64,000 bases of DNA from Sphingomonas panni (GCF_022664435.1 NZ_JAKREU010000006.1:1-64000); one strand, 5' to 3'; positions 27,737 to 36,800 are shown, counted from the stretch's first letter. The notes: generated by a model from the letters alone, not told the origin. A program made the numbers and translations.

Positions 27737-28003
27737 ATGAACTCGACCGACCGGTGCGACGATGCCGCTGGCGAAAAGAGCATGGTGATCCTGCAGAGCC
27801 TGCTCTGTCTGCTGCGGGAAAAGAACCTGCTGTCGCGCGCGGATATCGAGGAACTGGCCGCCAAGGTCGCCAGCCGTGCTGCCGACCGCGACCATGACCC
27901 GCTGCCCTGCCAGAGCGAAGCGGCAATCGCCGCCGCCAGCGAGATGCAGCGTCTGGGCCTCTACATCGGCGGACGCTATGGCGGGAAACACCGTCGTATG
28001 TGA
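27737..28003 (+). CDS. Small hypothetical protein (88 aa)
   Basis: ATG 27737 follows a strong AAGGAGAGG site, so translation is likely. The product is soluble and mostly helical: residues 15-50 (MVILQSLLCLLREKNLLSRADIEELAAKVAS) predict an amphipathic helix pair. A Gly/Arg/His-rich basic tail (GGRYGGKHRR) ends the protein. No signal peptide or known motif is visible. I do not recognise the family. It stands alone between the RND operon and another small gene and may have its own promoter (27682-27709). Confidence 0.65.
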   Translation: MNSTDRCDDAAGEKSMVILQSLLCLLREKNLLSRADIEELAAKVASRAADRDHDPLPCQSEAAIAAASEMQRLGLYIGGRYGGKHRRM

Positions 28004-28171
28004 TGGATTGGACGCCGTTGGACGCACCGGATATTGCGCCCGGCGGTGTCATCACGGCGTCAGAATTTACGACGACACGCATCCCCGGCAGCCGTCCTGC
28101 GTTATCTGCAGGCCCGGTCCTGCCGGGCGGGTATCATAAACGGACGGCTTAAACGTCCTTGAGAGGTTGTC

Positions 28172-28354
28172 GTGTCTTCGATTGCTCCCGACGAAATGTC
28201 CTACCTGGTACGTCGTGCAGAACAGCAGCTGGAACTGGCGCAGCGGGCCGACCACGAACAGGTGGTCAGCGCACATTACGAGCTGGCCAATTTGTATCTC
28301 GAGCGTGCCTATGCGCCGGTGGTGCCGGTGGAGGGTGCGCAGCAGGCGGCCTGA
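28172..28354 (+). CDS. Small hypothetical protein (60 aa)
   Basis: It starts at GTG 28172 with GAGAGG upstream. The 60-residue product is an acidic, helical protein: LVRRAEQQLELAQRADHEQVVSAHYELANLYLERAY forms a single long helix or two-helix hairpin resembling one TPR unit, followed by a short Val/Ala tail. Similar short TPR-like proteins are common in sphingomonads, but no function is known to me. The good ribosome site and codon use support expression. Confidence 0.6.
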   Translation: MSSIAPDEMSYLVRRAEQQLELAQRADHEQVVSAHYELANLYLERAYAPVVPVEGAQQAA

Positions 28355-28382
28355 GCAGGGCAATCGGCCGGCTGGTTCGTCA

Positions 28383-28862
28383 CTAATCCGATGTTGCACC
28401 GGATCGTCGCGGCGGGAGGTGATCGGCGGCGGGTTCCACATGGGGACCGGTAATGCGAAAGCGCGCGGTCGCGTCCCATGCCGATGGTGCGATGGCGATC
28501 CGGAACGGGCAGCTGAGCAACCAACGGAACCTAGCCGATTTCCTCGCCTCCGCCACGATCCGGTCGAGCAGTTCCGGCGAGGGGTTCCGAAGGATATTCT
28601 TGAGCGGTCCACAGCCAAGAGCCGCGAGAAAGCCTGAATCGTCGGACCGCGCGGCGCCGAGAACGACATAGGCCAGCGCCTTTTCGGGATCGTCGTCGGA
28701 GCAGACACAGATGTCGCCGAACGCTGCATGAGTGTCGTCCGACCAGTGGCCACTACCCTGTCGATGCCATTCGGCATACGCGTCCAGATGCCGACAAAGC
28801 TGTTCGACATCGGGTCGGGCAACCGCCCGGTCCAGTTCGTCCGAACAACCTTTGTGCGCCAT
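28383..28862 (-). CDS. DUF6869-like protein
   Basis: The product has 159 residues. The central part resembles the DUF6869 family pattern as I recall it: DPEKALAYVVLGAARSDD, then FLAALGCGPLKNILRN, then ELLDRIVAEARKSARFRWLL. The first 40 residues include HLDAYAEWHRQGSGHW, which fits the aromatic N-terminal part of the same family. The C-terminal 35 residues are low-complexity and may be a read-through extension. No signal peptide or catalytic motif is visible and the function of the family is not known. It lies alone and convergent with the small gene at 28172. Confidence 0.55.
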   Translation of the reverse strand: MAHKGCSDELDRAVARPDVEQLCRHLDAYAEWHRQGSGHWSDDTHAAFGDICVCSDDDPEKALAYVVLGAARSDDSGFLAALGCGPLKNILRNPSPELLDRIVAEARKSARFRWLLSCPFRIAIAPSAWDATARFRITGPHVEPAADHLPPRRSGATSD

Positions 28863-29069
28863 GTTGCCGGCTATGGCTCATTGCGCAGCCACGTCAACGG
28901 AACTGGCGCTTTCGCAATCGGTGCTCAACGTCGCGTTCGCCGGAGGGGCGACCCGCGGGTCGCAGCGGGGGATCAGCCCGTAAGCAGTCTTGCTGCCACA
29001 GGGGGCGGGCATCGATCCGGTCCAGGGCCAACCGACATTCAGCTGCCTTCACAACCGCTTCACACCCCT
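28863..29069. other. Gap with no recognised gene (continues into repeat copy C)
   Basis: Together with the repeat at 29070-29165 this makes a 334-base gap between the DUF6869-like gene and the lipoprotein gene. Apart from that paired palindrome I see no coding signal, RNA or clear promoter. The short open frames here have no ribosome sites. Confidence 0.5.
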
Positions 29070-29165
29070 CGTCACTCCCGCGCAGGCGGGAGTCCATATG
29101 CGCCGGTGTCTAGAAACCGACCGAGACGTCAGCGGTTATGGATTCCCGCCTCCGCGGGAATGACG
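29070..29165. repeat. Paired-palindrome intergenic repeat, copy C
   Basis: Arm 29070-29098 (CGTCACTCCCGCGCAGGCGG and following) pairs imperfectly with arm 29137-29165, which ends CCGCGGGAATGACG. It shares arm length, spacing and part of its centre with copy B at 14125-14220, so the two are members of one family. Confidence 0.8.
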
Positions 29166-29196
29166 ACGGCAATGGCCGTTGACCGTCGATCGGGCC

Positions 29197-29577
29197 TCAG
29201 CCGTTGGGGGCGTCGGCATCCTGCTGGTTCACCATCGTATCGTCGACCGGCGCATCGTCGTCGCTGCTGGTCTGTCCGCGAGTCGAGCGCGAGGTCATGC
29301 CGGTGGCCGATGCGTCATCCAGCACTTGCTGGTCGGGTTCGACCGGCGGGGGCGGGGGCAGGGCTTCGGCCGGGGCGGCCGCCGACAGGTTTTCGGTCAC
29401 CGGCGGTGCGGCCTCGAAATTCTCCTCGGGCAGCGGGGTGGGCGGCGGAGCTTCCTCGTCGAACGCGCTGTTTTCGATCGGCGCATCCTCGGGTGCCTTG
29501 TCCGAGCATCCCGCCACACCGGTTGCCAGCAACAGGCCGCTGCCGGCCAGCAGCGCCACGCGCCATCCGTTCTTCAT
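29197..29577 (-). CDS. Proline/acid-rich lipoprotein of unknown function
   Basis: The product has 126 residues from the ATG at 29577 (AAGGGA lies 6 bases before it; the ATG at 29583 is too close). The signal peptide MKNGWRVALLAGSGLLLA leads to the lipobox GVAGCSD, with acylated Cys near residue 24. The mature protein is intrinsically disordered: strings of Pro, Glu, Asp and Ala (DEEAPPPTPLPEENFEAAPP) and a Ser/Thr/Asp-rich C-terminus. No fold is predicted. It lies 11 bases downstream of the L,D-transpeptidase gene on the same strand, so the two are probably co-transcribed and it may act in cell-wall assembly. That role is an inference. Confidence 0.75.
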   Translation of the reverse strand: MKNGWRVALLAGSGLLLATGVAGCSDKAPEDAPIENSAFDEEAPPPTPLPEENFEAAPPVTENLSAAAPAEALPPPPPVEPDQQVLDDASATGMTSRSTRGQTSSDDDAPVDDTMVNQQDADAPNG

Positions 29578-29588
29578 CGTCATTCCCT

Positions 29589-31088
29589 TTATCGTGCCGC
29601 CATCTGGCTGGCTTCGGCGCGCGCGGCGATCTTGTTCGCCAGCACACCGTCCCATTTATACGGATCCTCGCGGAAGCTCATCGTGCCGTTGGGCGTGGCG
29701 AAGGCGGTCCAGTAGAGGAGATACACCTTCACCGGATCGGCGACCTTCGCGCGCACCGTCTTGCCCGATGCAAGCGTCGCGTCGATCTGCGTATCCGGCC
29801 ATTCGGGCGTGGTCCGCAACAGCAGCCGCGCCAGGTCCTCGGGCTTTTCGAGACGGACGCAGCCATGGCTGGCCAACCGGTCGAACTTGGCGAACCCGGC
29901 CTGCGCCGGCGTGTCGTGCAGATAGACCGCGAACGGATTGTCGAAATCGAACTTGAACCGGCCGAGCGCGCTGTTTTCCGACGCCTGTTGCAGGCGACGG
30001 CCGCCGCCCTCCGTCTCGATCACGCGGAATCCGTTGCGCTTCAGATAGCCGGGGTTCGCCCGCTCCTTTGGCCACAATTCCTTCTCGGCGATCGACGACG
30101 GCACGTTCCATGGCGGGTTGAGCACGATGGAATGGATCGTCGAGGTCAGCATCGGCGTCTCGTCGCCCGGCCGCCCGGTCACCGCCTTCATCGACGTTAC
30201 GGGCTGGTCCCCGTCGAACACGGTCAGCACGGCGGCGGCGATGTTGACCTGGATGCGGTTCTTTTCCAGCTCGGTCGGCAGCCAGCGCCACCGCTCCATA
30301 TTCGCCTTGATCTGCTTCACCCGCTCGCCGACCGGCACGTTCAGCGACGCGACGGTCTGCGCGCCGACCTGTCCGGCGGGGTTCAGGCCGTAGCGGCGCT
30401 GGGCGCGGCGGACGGCATCCAGCAGCGCCTGGTCGAACGTGTCGCCGGTCGGCGACAGCTCGGGGTCCTCGATCGCCAGCCGCTTGCGCAGCGCCGCGAC
30501 CTGCGGCCCGCGTCCGCCAAGCCGCATTTCGGACCCGGCACCGATCGTCGGCCAACCGCCATTCGCCTGGATCTTGCGATAGCGCGCCAAGCCGGCGACC
30601 AGCGTATCATAACCGGCATAGGGCGGCGGCAGCGACGCGATCCATGCCGCAAGCTTGTCCTTCGCCACGGCATCGCGGAACGAGGGCAGCGGGTCGAATG
30701 CCTGCGGGCGCATCGCCCAGTCCTTCTGGAAATCGCCATTGTCCAGCCGGCCGGCGCGCACCGCATGGGCATGGTCGAGCGCGGCACGGACCAGCGCGGG
30801 GCCGGTCAGCCCGCTAAGCGACGGCTCGCGATCCTTCAGCCCCTGCGCCACGGCATCGCGCGCCAGCAGTCGGGCCAGTTCGCTCTCCTGCGCGGCGGTC
30901 AGCGTCGGCAGCGGGGCGGCGGCCGGCACCGGCTGCACCATCGGCGCGGTCGTCGGCAGGGTCGGCACGACCGGCGGCGGCGTGACCTGCGCCACGGCAC
31001 CGGTCGCGCCGGTCAGCGCGATCCCGGCCAGCAGCGCACGGCGGGCCAAATGGGCGAAACGAGGGCGATGGTCGATAATCGTCTTCAT
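29589..31088 (-). CDS. L,D-transpeptidase, YcbB/LdtD type
   Basis: The product has 499 residues from ATG 31088 (MKTIIDHRPRFAHLARR). A basic N-region and hydrophobic core ending ATGAVAQ act as signal or anchor. A peptidoglycan-binding-like repeat (about 190-255, with GPQVAALRKRLAIEDPEL) precedes the YkuD catalytic domain (about 290-450). The active site is SHGCVRLEKPEDLA with the nucleophile Cys410, and the upstream His is probably in VYLHDTPAQAGF. The YcbB-like order (scaffold, binding domain, catalytic domain, C-terminal helix) fits. It makes 3-3 crosslinks in peptidoglycan or attaches proteins to it. It is followed by the lipoprotein gene at 29197. Confidence 0.92.
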   Translation of the reverse strand: MKTIIDHRPRFAHLARRALLAGIALTGATGAVAQVTPPPVVPTLPTTAPMVQPVPAAAPLPTLTAAQESELARLLARDAVAQGLKDREPSLSGLTGPALVRAALDHAHAVRAGRLDNGDFQKDWAMRPQAFDPLPSFRDAVAKDKLAAWIASLPPPYAGYDTLVAGLARYRKIQANGGWPTIGAGSEMRLGGRGPQVAALRKRLAIEDPELSPTGDTFDQALLDAVRRAQRRYGLNPAGQVGAQTVASLNVPVGERVKQIKANMERWRWLPTELEKNRIQVNIAAAVLTVFDGDQPVTSMKAVTGRPGDETPMLTSTIHSIVLNPPWNVPSSIAEKELWPKERANPGYLKRNGFRVIETEGGGRRLQQASENSALGRFKFDFDNPFAVYLHDTPAQAGFAKFDRLASHGCVRLEKPEDLARLLLRTTPEWPDTQIDATLASGKTVRAKVADPVKVYLLYWTAFATPNGTMSFREDPYKWDGVLANKIAARAEASQMAAR

Positions 31089-31206
31089 CCTATACTCTTC
31101 CGGTGCGGCACGCAGGCTGTAGTGCATTCGAACCTGCCGCACGATGAACCGTTCCCCTTTGGCGTCATGCTACCACAGGGGCGGGGTCGTTTCGAACCCC
31201 TGCCGA

Positions 31207-31737
31207 TCAAGAAAGATGGCGCTTGTCGAGCTTACGCGCCAGCGTCCGGCGGTGCATCCCGAGGCGACGGGCGGCCTCCGAGATGTTGAAACCGGTATCG
31301 GCCAGTGTCTGGTGGATATGTTCCCATTCCAGCGTCTTGATCGACGTCGGCGCGGCCGTCAGGTCGGCGTCCGCATTCCCCTCGACCCGGGCGAAGGCGG
31401 CCTCGATTTCGTCGGTATTGGCGGGCTTGGTCAGATAGTTGGTCGCGCCGAGCTTGATCGCCTCCACCGCCGTCGCGATGCTGGCGAAGCCGGTCAGCAC
31501 CACGATCCGCATCGCCGGGTCGATCGCGGACAATACCGATACGCAGGCAAGCCCCGACGCGCCGCCCAGACGCAGGTCGACCACCGCATGGTCCGGCGCG
31601 AAGTCGCGCGCCAGTTCTTCCAGCCGGTCGGGGCCGCCGGTCACCTCGACCACATAGCCGCGCCGTTCGAACGACCGGCACAGGGTGCGGGCAAAGGTCG
31701 CATCGTCCTCGACGATCAGCAATCGGCGCTCGGTCAT
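31207..31737 (-). CDS. regA: RegA/PrrA/ActR-family redox response regulator
   Basis: The product has 176 residues, the compact size typical of this family. The receiver domain has the acidic residues in VEDDATF, the phospho-acceptor Asp54 in AVVDLRLGG, Thr in LTGFASI and Lys in LTKPANTDE. The C-terminal Fis-type helix-turn-helix is FNISEAARRLGMHRRTLARK. The very conserved family block LTGFASIATAVEAIKLGATN is present almost unchanged. Its start overlaps the stop of regB (ATGA). In alphaproteobacteria this regulator controls respiration, terminal oxidases and energy metabolism in response to redox state. Its place at the end of a cyo operon fits that role. Confidence 0.94.
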   Translation of the reverse strand: MTERRLLIVEDDATFARTLCRSFERRGYVVEVTGGPDRLEELARDFAPDHAVVDLRLGGASGLACVSVLSAIDPAMRIVVLTGFASIATAVEAIKLGATNYLTKPANTDEIEAAFARVEGNADADLTAAPTSIKTLEWEHIHQTLADTGFNISEAARRLGMHRRTLARKLDKRHLS

Positions 31738-33044
31738 CGCGTCTTCTCCAGCGCCAGCGAATCGATCGGCAGGATCAGGGTCGTCTCCGCCCCGCCGCTG
31801 TCGCGGTTCAGTGCCTCGATCGTGCCGCCCAGCGGGCGCAGGACGTTGGTGGCGAGATAGAGGCCGAGGCCGGCACCCTGCCGGTCCTTGCTGGTATTAT
31901 AGGGCTTGCCGAGCTGCGAGAGAATGCGGTCGCTGAACCCGTTCCCGTCATCGCGGACGGTCAGGCGCAGCATCGCCCCGTCGCGGAGCGCCAGCAGCGC
32001 GATCTCCCGCCCGCCGGCCTCGATGGCATTGTCGAGCAGGTTGGTCAGCGCCTGCGCCAGCGCCCGATCGGCGACGATGGGAATGTCTGGACCCAGCCGG
32101 TCCTCGAACACGGCCCGCGTCGGATCGTTGCCGCGCCAGCGGGTGAGCGTGTCGGTCAGGAAGGTGCGCAGCGTCGTGCGGGTCGGGGCCTCGCCGGTCA
32201 CCTCGCCCGCGGCGAACAGGATGCCCGACACGATCTCCTTGCAGCGCATCACTTCGGCGCGCATGTCGTCGACCTCGGCCACGAAGCGGGGATCGCGGCG
32301 GATCGCCGGCTCGTTCTTCCAGTCGCCGAGCAGCACCGAAATGGACGAGAGCGGCGTGCCAAGCTCATGGGCCGCGCCGCTGGCGAGCAGGCCCATGCGG
32401 ACGATATGCTCCTCCTCCACCGCGCGCTGGTGGAGTTGCGCCACCTTGGTATCGCGGTCGCGCAGGTTGGCGGCGATGCGCGTGACGAACGCGACCAGCA
32501 ATGTCGCGGCCAGCACGAAATTGATCCAGTTGCCGATCAGATAGGCTTCAGACAGGCTGCTGGAATAGGCGGGCGGCAGGTCGAGCGGACGGTGGAACGG
32601 TCCGAGCAGCGCGAACGCCCCGCCGGTAATCGCGACCAGCGCCCAGCTGGACCACACGTCGAGCAGGATCGCACCGATCACGACCTGCAGCAGATAGAGC
32701 GAAACGAACGGATTGCGCGCACCGCCCGACAGGTACAGCTGCGCCGTCAGCGCCGCGACGTCGAGGACCAGCGCGGCGAACAACGGCAAATTGGTATCGC
32801 TCCACCGCGAGCGGCGGGCGAGGGTGACGAGGTTGAGCAGCACCAGCGCCGCCAGCACGCTCGCCATCGGGACGAGTGGAAGGCGGATGCCGAGCAGCCC
32901 GTCGACCACCAGGATCGTGCCGAGCTGCCCGCCGACCGCCAGCCAGCGCAGCTGCACCAGCAGCAGCATGTTGCGACCCGCACCATAGGCCGACGGCGGC
33001 GGCTGCGGAGTCGGGGAAGGGGGGGCGGGCTGCATCGGGCGCAT
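31734..33044 (-). CDS. regB: RegB/PrrB/ActS-family redox sensor kinase
   Basis: This 436-residue membrane kinase has six predicted hydrophobic segments (about 25-195). The loop motif GGARNPF (107-113) corresponds to the GGxxNPF ubiquinone-binding signature of RegB. The H box is SGAAHELGTPLSS with His226. Cys268 in VMRCKEIV matches the conserved redox-box cysteine that forms disulfides in RegB under oxidising conditions. The N box (NLLDNAIEAGG) and G boxes (DDGNGFS, GAGLGLYLA) complete the ATPase. A Pro-rich cytoplasmic N-terminus precedes the membrane domain. It senses the quinone pool and cytoplasmic redox state. It is encoded one base after the SURF1 gene and just before regA. Confidence 0.94.
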   Translation of the reverse strand: MRPMQPAPPSPTPQPPPSAYGAGRNMLLLVQLRWLAVGGQLGTILVVDGLLGIRLPLVPMASVLAALVLLNLVTLARRSRWSDTNLPLFAALVLDVAALTAQLYLSGGARNPFVSLYLLQVVIGAILLDVWSSWALVAITGGAFALLGPFHRPLDLPPAYSSSLSEAYLIGNWINFVLAATLLVAFVTRIAANLRDRDTKVAQLHQRAVEEEHIVRMGLLASGAAHELGTPLSSISVLLGDWKNEPAIRRDPRFVAEVDDMRAEVMRCKEIVSGILFAAGEVTGEAPTRTTLRTFLTDTLTRWRGNDPTRAVFEDRLGPDIPIVADRALAQALTNLLDNAIEAGGREIALLALRDGAMLRLTVRDDGNGFSDRILSQLGKPYNTSKDRQGAGLGLYLATNVLRPLGGTIEALNRDSGGAETTLILPIDSLALEKTR

Positions 33045-33045
33045 G

Positions 33046-33759
33046 TTACGCCCGTGGTTCGCGCCGTGCGACCCACCATGTCATGCCGCCCAGCAGCAAG
33101 GCGAGGCCGAACCATGTCAGCGCATAGACGAGGTGGTTGTTGCGGAAGGTGACGACGGTCAGCCCGCCGCGCGGCCATGCGACCTTCGGGTCGGCGACGG
33201 CATCGACGAAATAGGGGGCGACGTCGGTCAGCCCGCGCTTCGCCGCGATCGCCGCGACGTCGCGCGAATACCAGCGATCCTCGGCGGGGACGTTGCTGCG
33301 CAGGAAGCCGCCGCCGGGTTCGGTGATCCGCAGCAGGCCGCGCACGGTCACGGTGCCGGTGGGCGGAGCTACCTTCCCGCGCCGGTCCGGCGGTACGAAC
33401 CCGCGATTGACCAGCAGGGTAAAGCGCCCGGTGTCGAGCGGAGTCAGGACCCAGAAGCCGCCGCCCAGAGTGGTCGCTGCCTGGGTATAGGTATCGGCGT
33501 CGGGGCGGTAGCGCCCGGTGACGACGACGGGACGATAGACCTCGTCCTTCGTAATCGCGGCCCAACTTGCGGGCGGCGGGGCGGGGACGGGCGGGGAGCG
33601 CAGCATGGCCTCGGTGCGCTGGATCAGGTCCAGCTTCCACACCCGCCGCTGCAACTGCCACACGCCCAGCCCGATCAGGCCGGCGATGACGCATCCGATC
33701 AGGGTCCCGATCAGGATGCGTCGGATCGACCGGCCCGCCATCGACCGGGGCTGGGTCAC
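33046..33759 (-). CDS. SURF1-family oxidase assembly protein
   Basis: The product has 237 residues from GTG 33759, whose bases overlap the cyoD stop. ATG 33741 is the alternative but has no better ribosome site. A first membrane segment (about 14-36, IGTLIGCVIAGLIGLGVWQL) begins the conserved GVWQLQRRVWKLDLI block. The second membrane segment (LTWFGLALLLGGMTWWV) is near the C-terminus. Between them lie the typical RPVVVTGRY, LLVNRGFVPPDRR and VTFRNNHLVYALTWF motifs. SURF1 helps insert haem into haem-copper oxidases. Paracoccus has a quinol-oxidase-specific Surf1q, and the position after cyoD suggests the same specialisation here. Confidence 0.92.
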   Translation of the reverse strand: MTQPRSMAGRSIRRILIGTLIGCVIAGLIGLGVWQLQRRVWKLDLIQRTEAMLRSPPVPAPPPASWAAITKDEVYRPVVVTGRYRPDADTYTQAATTLGGGFWVLTPLDTGRFTLLVNRGFVPPDRRGKVAPPTGTVTVRGLLRITEPGGGFLRSNVPAEDRWYSRDVAAIAAKRGLTDVAPYFVDAVADPKVAWPRGGLTVVTFRNNHLVYALTWFGLALLLGGMTWWVARREPRA

Positions 33760-34157
33760 ATCGCGCTCATGTCCCCGGACATCTGGGGCATCATGTTCAC
33801 GTTCATATGGTACATGACCCACAGCGACCCGGCGATGGTGATCCCGACCAGCACGACCGTGAAGATCAGCGCCATCAGCGTCCAGCCATTCTCGGACTTG
33901 GTGTTCATGTGGAGGAAGTAGATCATGTGCACGACGATCTGCACGACCGCGCAGATCATCACGATGGCGGCGGTGATCCGCGCATCGGCGATCGCCCCCG
34001 ACATCACCAGCCCGAACGGAATGGCGGTCAGCAGCACCGACAGCAGGAAGCCGATGATATATTCCTTGCGCGATCCGTGCGCAGGCGCGTCGCCGTGACC
34101 GCCATGGCCGTGGCCATGATCGTGGCCGTGCGCGTCGTGATGGGCATGGCCGGCCAT
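33756..34157 (-). CDS. cyoD: Cytochrome bo3 quinol oxidase subunit IV
   Basis: The product has 133 residues. ATG 34157 overlaps the cyoC stop (TAATG). Three membrane segments follow residue 35 (EYIIGFLLSVLLTAIPFGLV, ITAAIVMICAVVQIVVHMIY, TLMALIFTVVLVGITIAGSL), matching CyoD. The N-terminal 28 residues are unusually rich in histidine, with about 12 His in alternating HG/HD pairs after MAGHAHHDAHGHDHGHGHGG. This extension is longer than in E. coli CyoD and could bind metal, but that is a guess. The subunit is needed for assembly of the copper site in the oxidase. The C-terminus is Met-rich (MNVNMMPQMSGDMSAM). Confidence 0.93.
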   Translation of the reverse strand: MAGHAHHDAHGHDHGHGHGGHGDAPAHGSRKEYIIGFLLSVLLTAIPFGLVMSGAIADARITAAIVMICAVVQIVVHMIYFLHMNTKSENGWTLMALIFTVVLVGITIAGSLWVMYHMNVNMMPQMSGDMSAM

Positions 34158-34786
34158 TAGAGGACTCCCAGCAGATAGACGAAGGTGAAGACGCCGATCC
34201 AGATGACGTCGAGGAAGTGCCAGAACAGCGACAGGCACATCAGCCGGCGCATGTTGGCGGCACCGAGGCCGTATTTCGCGACCTGCACCATCAGCGTGAC
34301 CAGCCAGATCGAGCCGAAGGTGACGTGCAGCCCGTGGGTGCCGACCAGTGTGAAGAAGCTGGACAGGAACGCGCTGCGCTGCGGCCCGGCGCCTTCGTGG
34401 ATCAGGTGGCTGAACTCGTACAGTTCGATGCCGAGGAAGCACAGGCCGAACACGCCGGTGATGGCGAGCCAGCGCAGCGTCGCGCCCTTCTTGCCCTGTT
34501 CGGCGGCGATCATCGCGAAGCCATAGGTGATCGACGAGAACAGCAGCATCGCGGTGTTCAGCGCGACCAGCGGCAGGTCGAACAGCTCCTTGGCATCCGG
34601 GCCACCCGCGGTGCTGCCCGAATAGACGCCATAGGCGGCGAAGAGCATGGCGAAGATGAGGCAGTCGCTCATCAGGTAGAGCCAGAAGCCGAGCATGGTG
34701 CTCGACCCGGCTTCATGCTCATGCTCCTCCGCCAGGTGATAGGCGCGACCCGATGCGCCTGCGGGGACTTGTACCGAAGAACCCAT
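34157..34786 (-). CDS. cyoC: Cytochrome bo3 quinol oxidase subunit III
   Basis: The product has 209 residues with five membrane segments, as in CyoC. Family blocks include FWLYLMSDCLIFAMLFAAYG, LVALNTAMLLFSSITYGFAM, GTHGLHVTFGSIWLVTLMVQ and LSLFWHFLDVIWIGVFTFVY. It starts 3 bases after cyoB ends. The N-terminal 28 residues are hydrophilic and contain a short Glu/His run (LAEEHEHEAGSS). It stabilises the subunit I core and proton entry in the complex. Confidence 0.95.
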   Translation of the reverse strand: MGSSVQVPAGASGRAYHLAEEHEHEAGSSTMLGFWLYLMSDCLIFAMLFAAYGVYSGSTAGGPDAKELFDLPLVALNTAMLLFSSITYGFAMIAAEQGKKGATLRWLAITGVFGLCFLGIELYEFSHLIHEGAGPQRSAFLSSFFTLVGTHGLHVTFGSIWLVTLMVQVAKYGLGAANMRRLMCLSLFWHFLDVIWIGVFTFVYLLGVL

Positions 34787-34789
34787 GTT

Positions 34790-36790
34790 TTACGCCCCCG
34801 CGGCCTGGAGGTCGGCAGTACGCTGCCGCTCCGTCTCGATGACTTCCTCGACCGGAATGTGGAAGTCCCGCTTGTAGTTGAAGGTGTGGAAGATCGCGAC
34901 GCCGATCACCGCGACGAACGACAGTGCCGCCAGCCACCAGATGTACCAGACCATCGCCAGACCGAAGACCGTCGACAGGCCCGCCAGCACGATCCCCGCC
35001 CAGGTGTTGCTGGGCATGTGGATGGCGGTGAAGCCGTCCACCGGGCGTGCGTACTTGTGCTCCTTCATGTCGTACCATGCGTCCATGTCGTGGACGACGG
35101 GGGTGAACGCGAAGTTATAGTCCGGCGGCGGAGACGAGGTCGCCCATTCGAGGCTGCGGCCGTTCCACGGATCGCCGGTAAAGTCGCGCAGCTTGTCGCG
35201 GTTCATGATGCTGACGGCAATCTGCACCAGGAAGGCGGCGATGCCGACCGCGATGATCGCGGCACCCACCGCGGCGATGACGAACCAGATCTGCAGGCTC
35301 GGATCGTCGAAGTGGCGGAGACGCCGGGTGATGCCCATCAGGCCCAGCACATAGAGCGGGGTGAAGGCGACCCAGAAGCCGACGAACCAGCACCAGAAGC
35401 TGACCAGGCCCCACTTCTTGTCCAGCTTGAAGCCGAACGCCTTGGGGAACCAGTAGTTGATGCCCGCGAACATCCCGAACACCACGCCGCCGATGATGAC
35501 GTTGTGGAAGTGGGCGACGAGGAACAGCGAGTTGTGCAGCACGAAGTCGGCGGGCGGCACGGCGAGCAGCACGCCGGTCATGCCGCCGATGGTGAAGGTC
35601 AGCATGAAGGCGATCGCCCACATCATCGGCAGCTCGAAACGGATACGGCCGCGATACATGGTGAACAGCCAGTTGAAAATCTTCGCGCCCGTCGGGATCG
35701 AGATGATCATCGTGGTGATGCCGAAGAACGAGTTGACGCTCGCGCCCGACCCCATGGTGAAGAAGTGGTGCAGCCACACCAGGTACGACAGGATGGTGAT
35801 GACCAGCAGCGCGTAGACCATCGACGTATAGCCGAACAGCCGCTTGCCCGAGAAGGTCGACACGATTTCCGAGAACACGCCGAACGCCGGCAGGATCAGG
35901 ATGTAGACTTCCGGGTGGCCCCAGATCCAGATCATGTTCACGTACATCATCGGGTTGCCGCCGAGCGTGTTCGTGAAGAAGTTCGTGCCGACATAGCGGT
36001 CGAGCGACAGCAGCGCGAGCACGGCGGTCAGCACCGGGAAGGCGGCGACGATCAGGATGTTGGTGACCAGCGCCGACCAGGTGAAGATCGGCATCTTCAT
36101 CAGGCCCATGCCCGGCGCGCGCATCTTGACGATGGTCGCGATCAGGTTGACGCCCGACAACAATGTCCCGACGCCCGCCAGCTGGAGCGCCCAAATATAA
36201 TAGTCGACGCCGACATCGGGCGAATAATCGAGGCCCGACAGCGGCGCGAACGCCAGCCACCCGGTGCGGGCGAACTCACCGACGAACAGGCTGGCCATGA
36301 CGATCACGACGCCCGACGCGGTCATCCAGAAGCTGAAATTGTTCAGGAATGGGAACGACACGTCGCGCGCGCCGATCTGGAGCGGGACGATGTAGTTCAT
36401 CAGGCCCGTGACCAGCGGCATCGCCACGAAGAAGATCATGATGACGCCGTGGGCGGTGAACACCTGGTCATAGTGATGGGCGTTCAGGAAGCCCTCGTTC
36501 TGGCCGAAGGCGATCGCCTGCTGGCTGCGCATCATCACCGCGTCGGCGAAGCCGCGCAGCAACATGACGATGCCGAGGATCATGTACATGATCCCGATCC
36601 GCTTGTGATCGACCGTGGTGAACCATTCTTTCCAGAGATAGCCCCACAGTTTGAAATAGGTCAGCGCCGCCAGCACCGCCGCGCCGCCGATGGCGACCGC
36701 GATGAAGGTCATGACGATGATCGGTTCGTGGATCGGGAAGCTCTCGAGCGTCAGGCGCCCGAAGATCAGCTTGGTAAGGGTATCGGACAT
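34790..36790 (-). CDS. cyoB: Cytochrome bo3 quinol oxidase subunit I
   Basis: The product has 666 residues from ATG 36790, with GAGAACGAGATC upstream. A TTG at 36808 in the same frame would overlap cyoA by 8 bases and is less likely. It is close to the 663 residues of E. coli CyoB. The catalytic core carries [12 protein letters not shown] (CuB His and the cross-linked Tyr), HHFFTMGSG (two CuB His) and [11 protein letters not shown] (haem His residues). It reduces oxygen to water, takes electrons from ubiquinol and pumps protons. The haem type cannot be told from the sequence, and no haem O synthase (cyoE) lies in this operon. Confidence 0.97.
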   Translation of the reverse strand: MSDTLTKLIFGRLTLESFPIHEPIIVMTFIAVAIGGAAVLAALTYFKLWGYLWKEWFTTVDHKRIGIMYMILGIVMLLRGFADAVMMRSQQAIAFGQNEGFLNAHHYDQVFTAHGVIMIFFVAMPLVTGLMNYIVPLQIGARDVSFPFLNNFSFWMTASGVVIVMASLFVGEFARTGWLAFAPLSGLDYSPDVGVDYYIWALQLAGVGTLLSGVNLIATIVKMRAPGMGLMKMPIFTWSALVTNILIVAAFPVLTAVLALLSLDRYVGTNFFTNTLGGNPMMYVNMIWIWGHPEVYILILPAFGVFSEIVSTFSGKRLFGYTSMVYALLVITILSYLVWLHHFFTMGSGASVNSFFGITTMIISIPTGAKIFNWLFTMYRGRIRFELPMMWAIAFMLTFTIGGMTGVLLAVPPADFVLHNSLFLVAHFHNVIIGGVVFGMFAGINYWFPKAFGFKLDKKWGLVSFWCWFVGFWVAFTPLYVLGLMGITRRLRHFDDPSLQIWFVIAAVGAAIIAVGIAAFLVQIAVSIMNRDKLRDFTGDPWNGRSLEWATSSPPPDYNFAFTPVVHDMDAWYDMKEHKYARPVDGFTAIHMPSNTWAGIVLAGLSTVFGLAMVWYIWWLAALSFVAVIGVAIFHTFNYKRDFHIPVEEVIETERQRTADLQAAGA

Positions 36791-36800
36791 GATCTCGTTC

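Noticed and set aside
31165..31205. tRNA-like T-arm sequence (GGGGTCGTTTCGAACCCC)
   Set aside because: The T-loop is too long and no acceptor, D or anticodon arm can be drawn around it. It is more likely a hairpin after regA.
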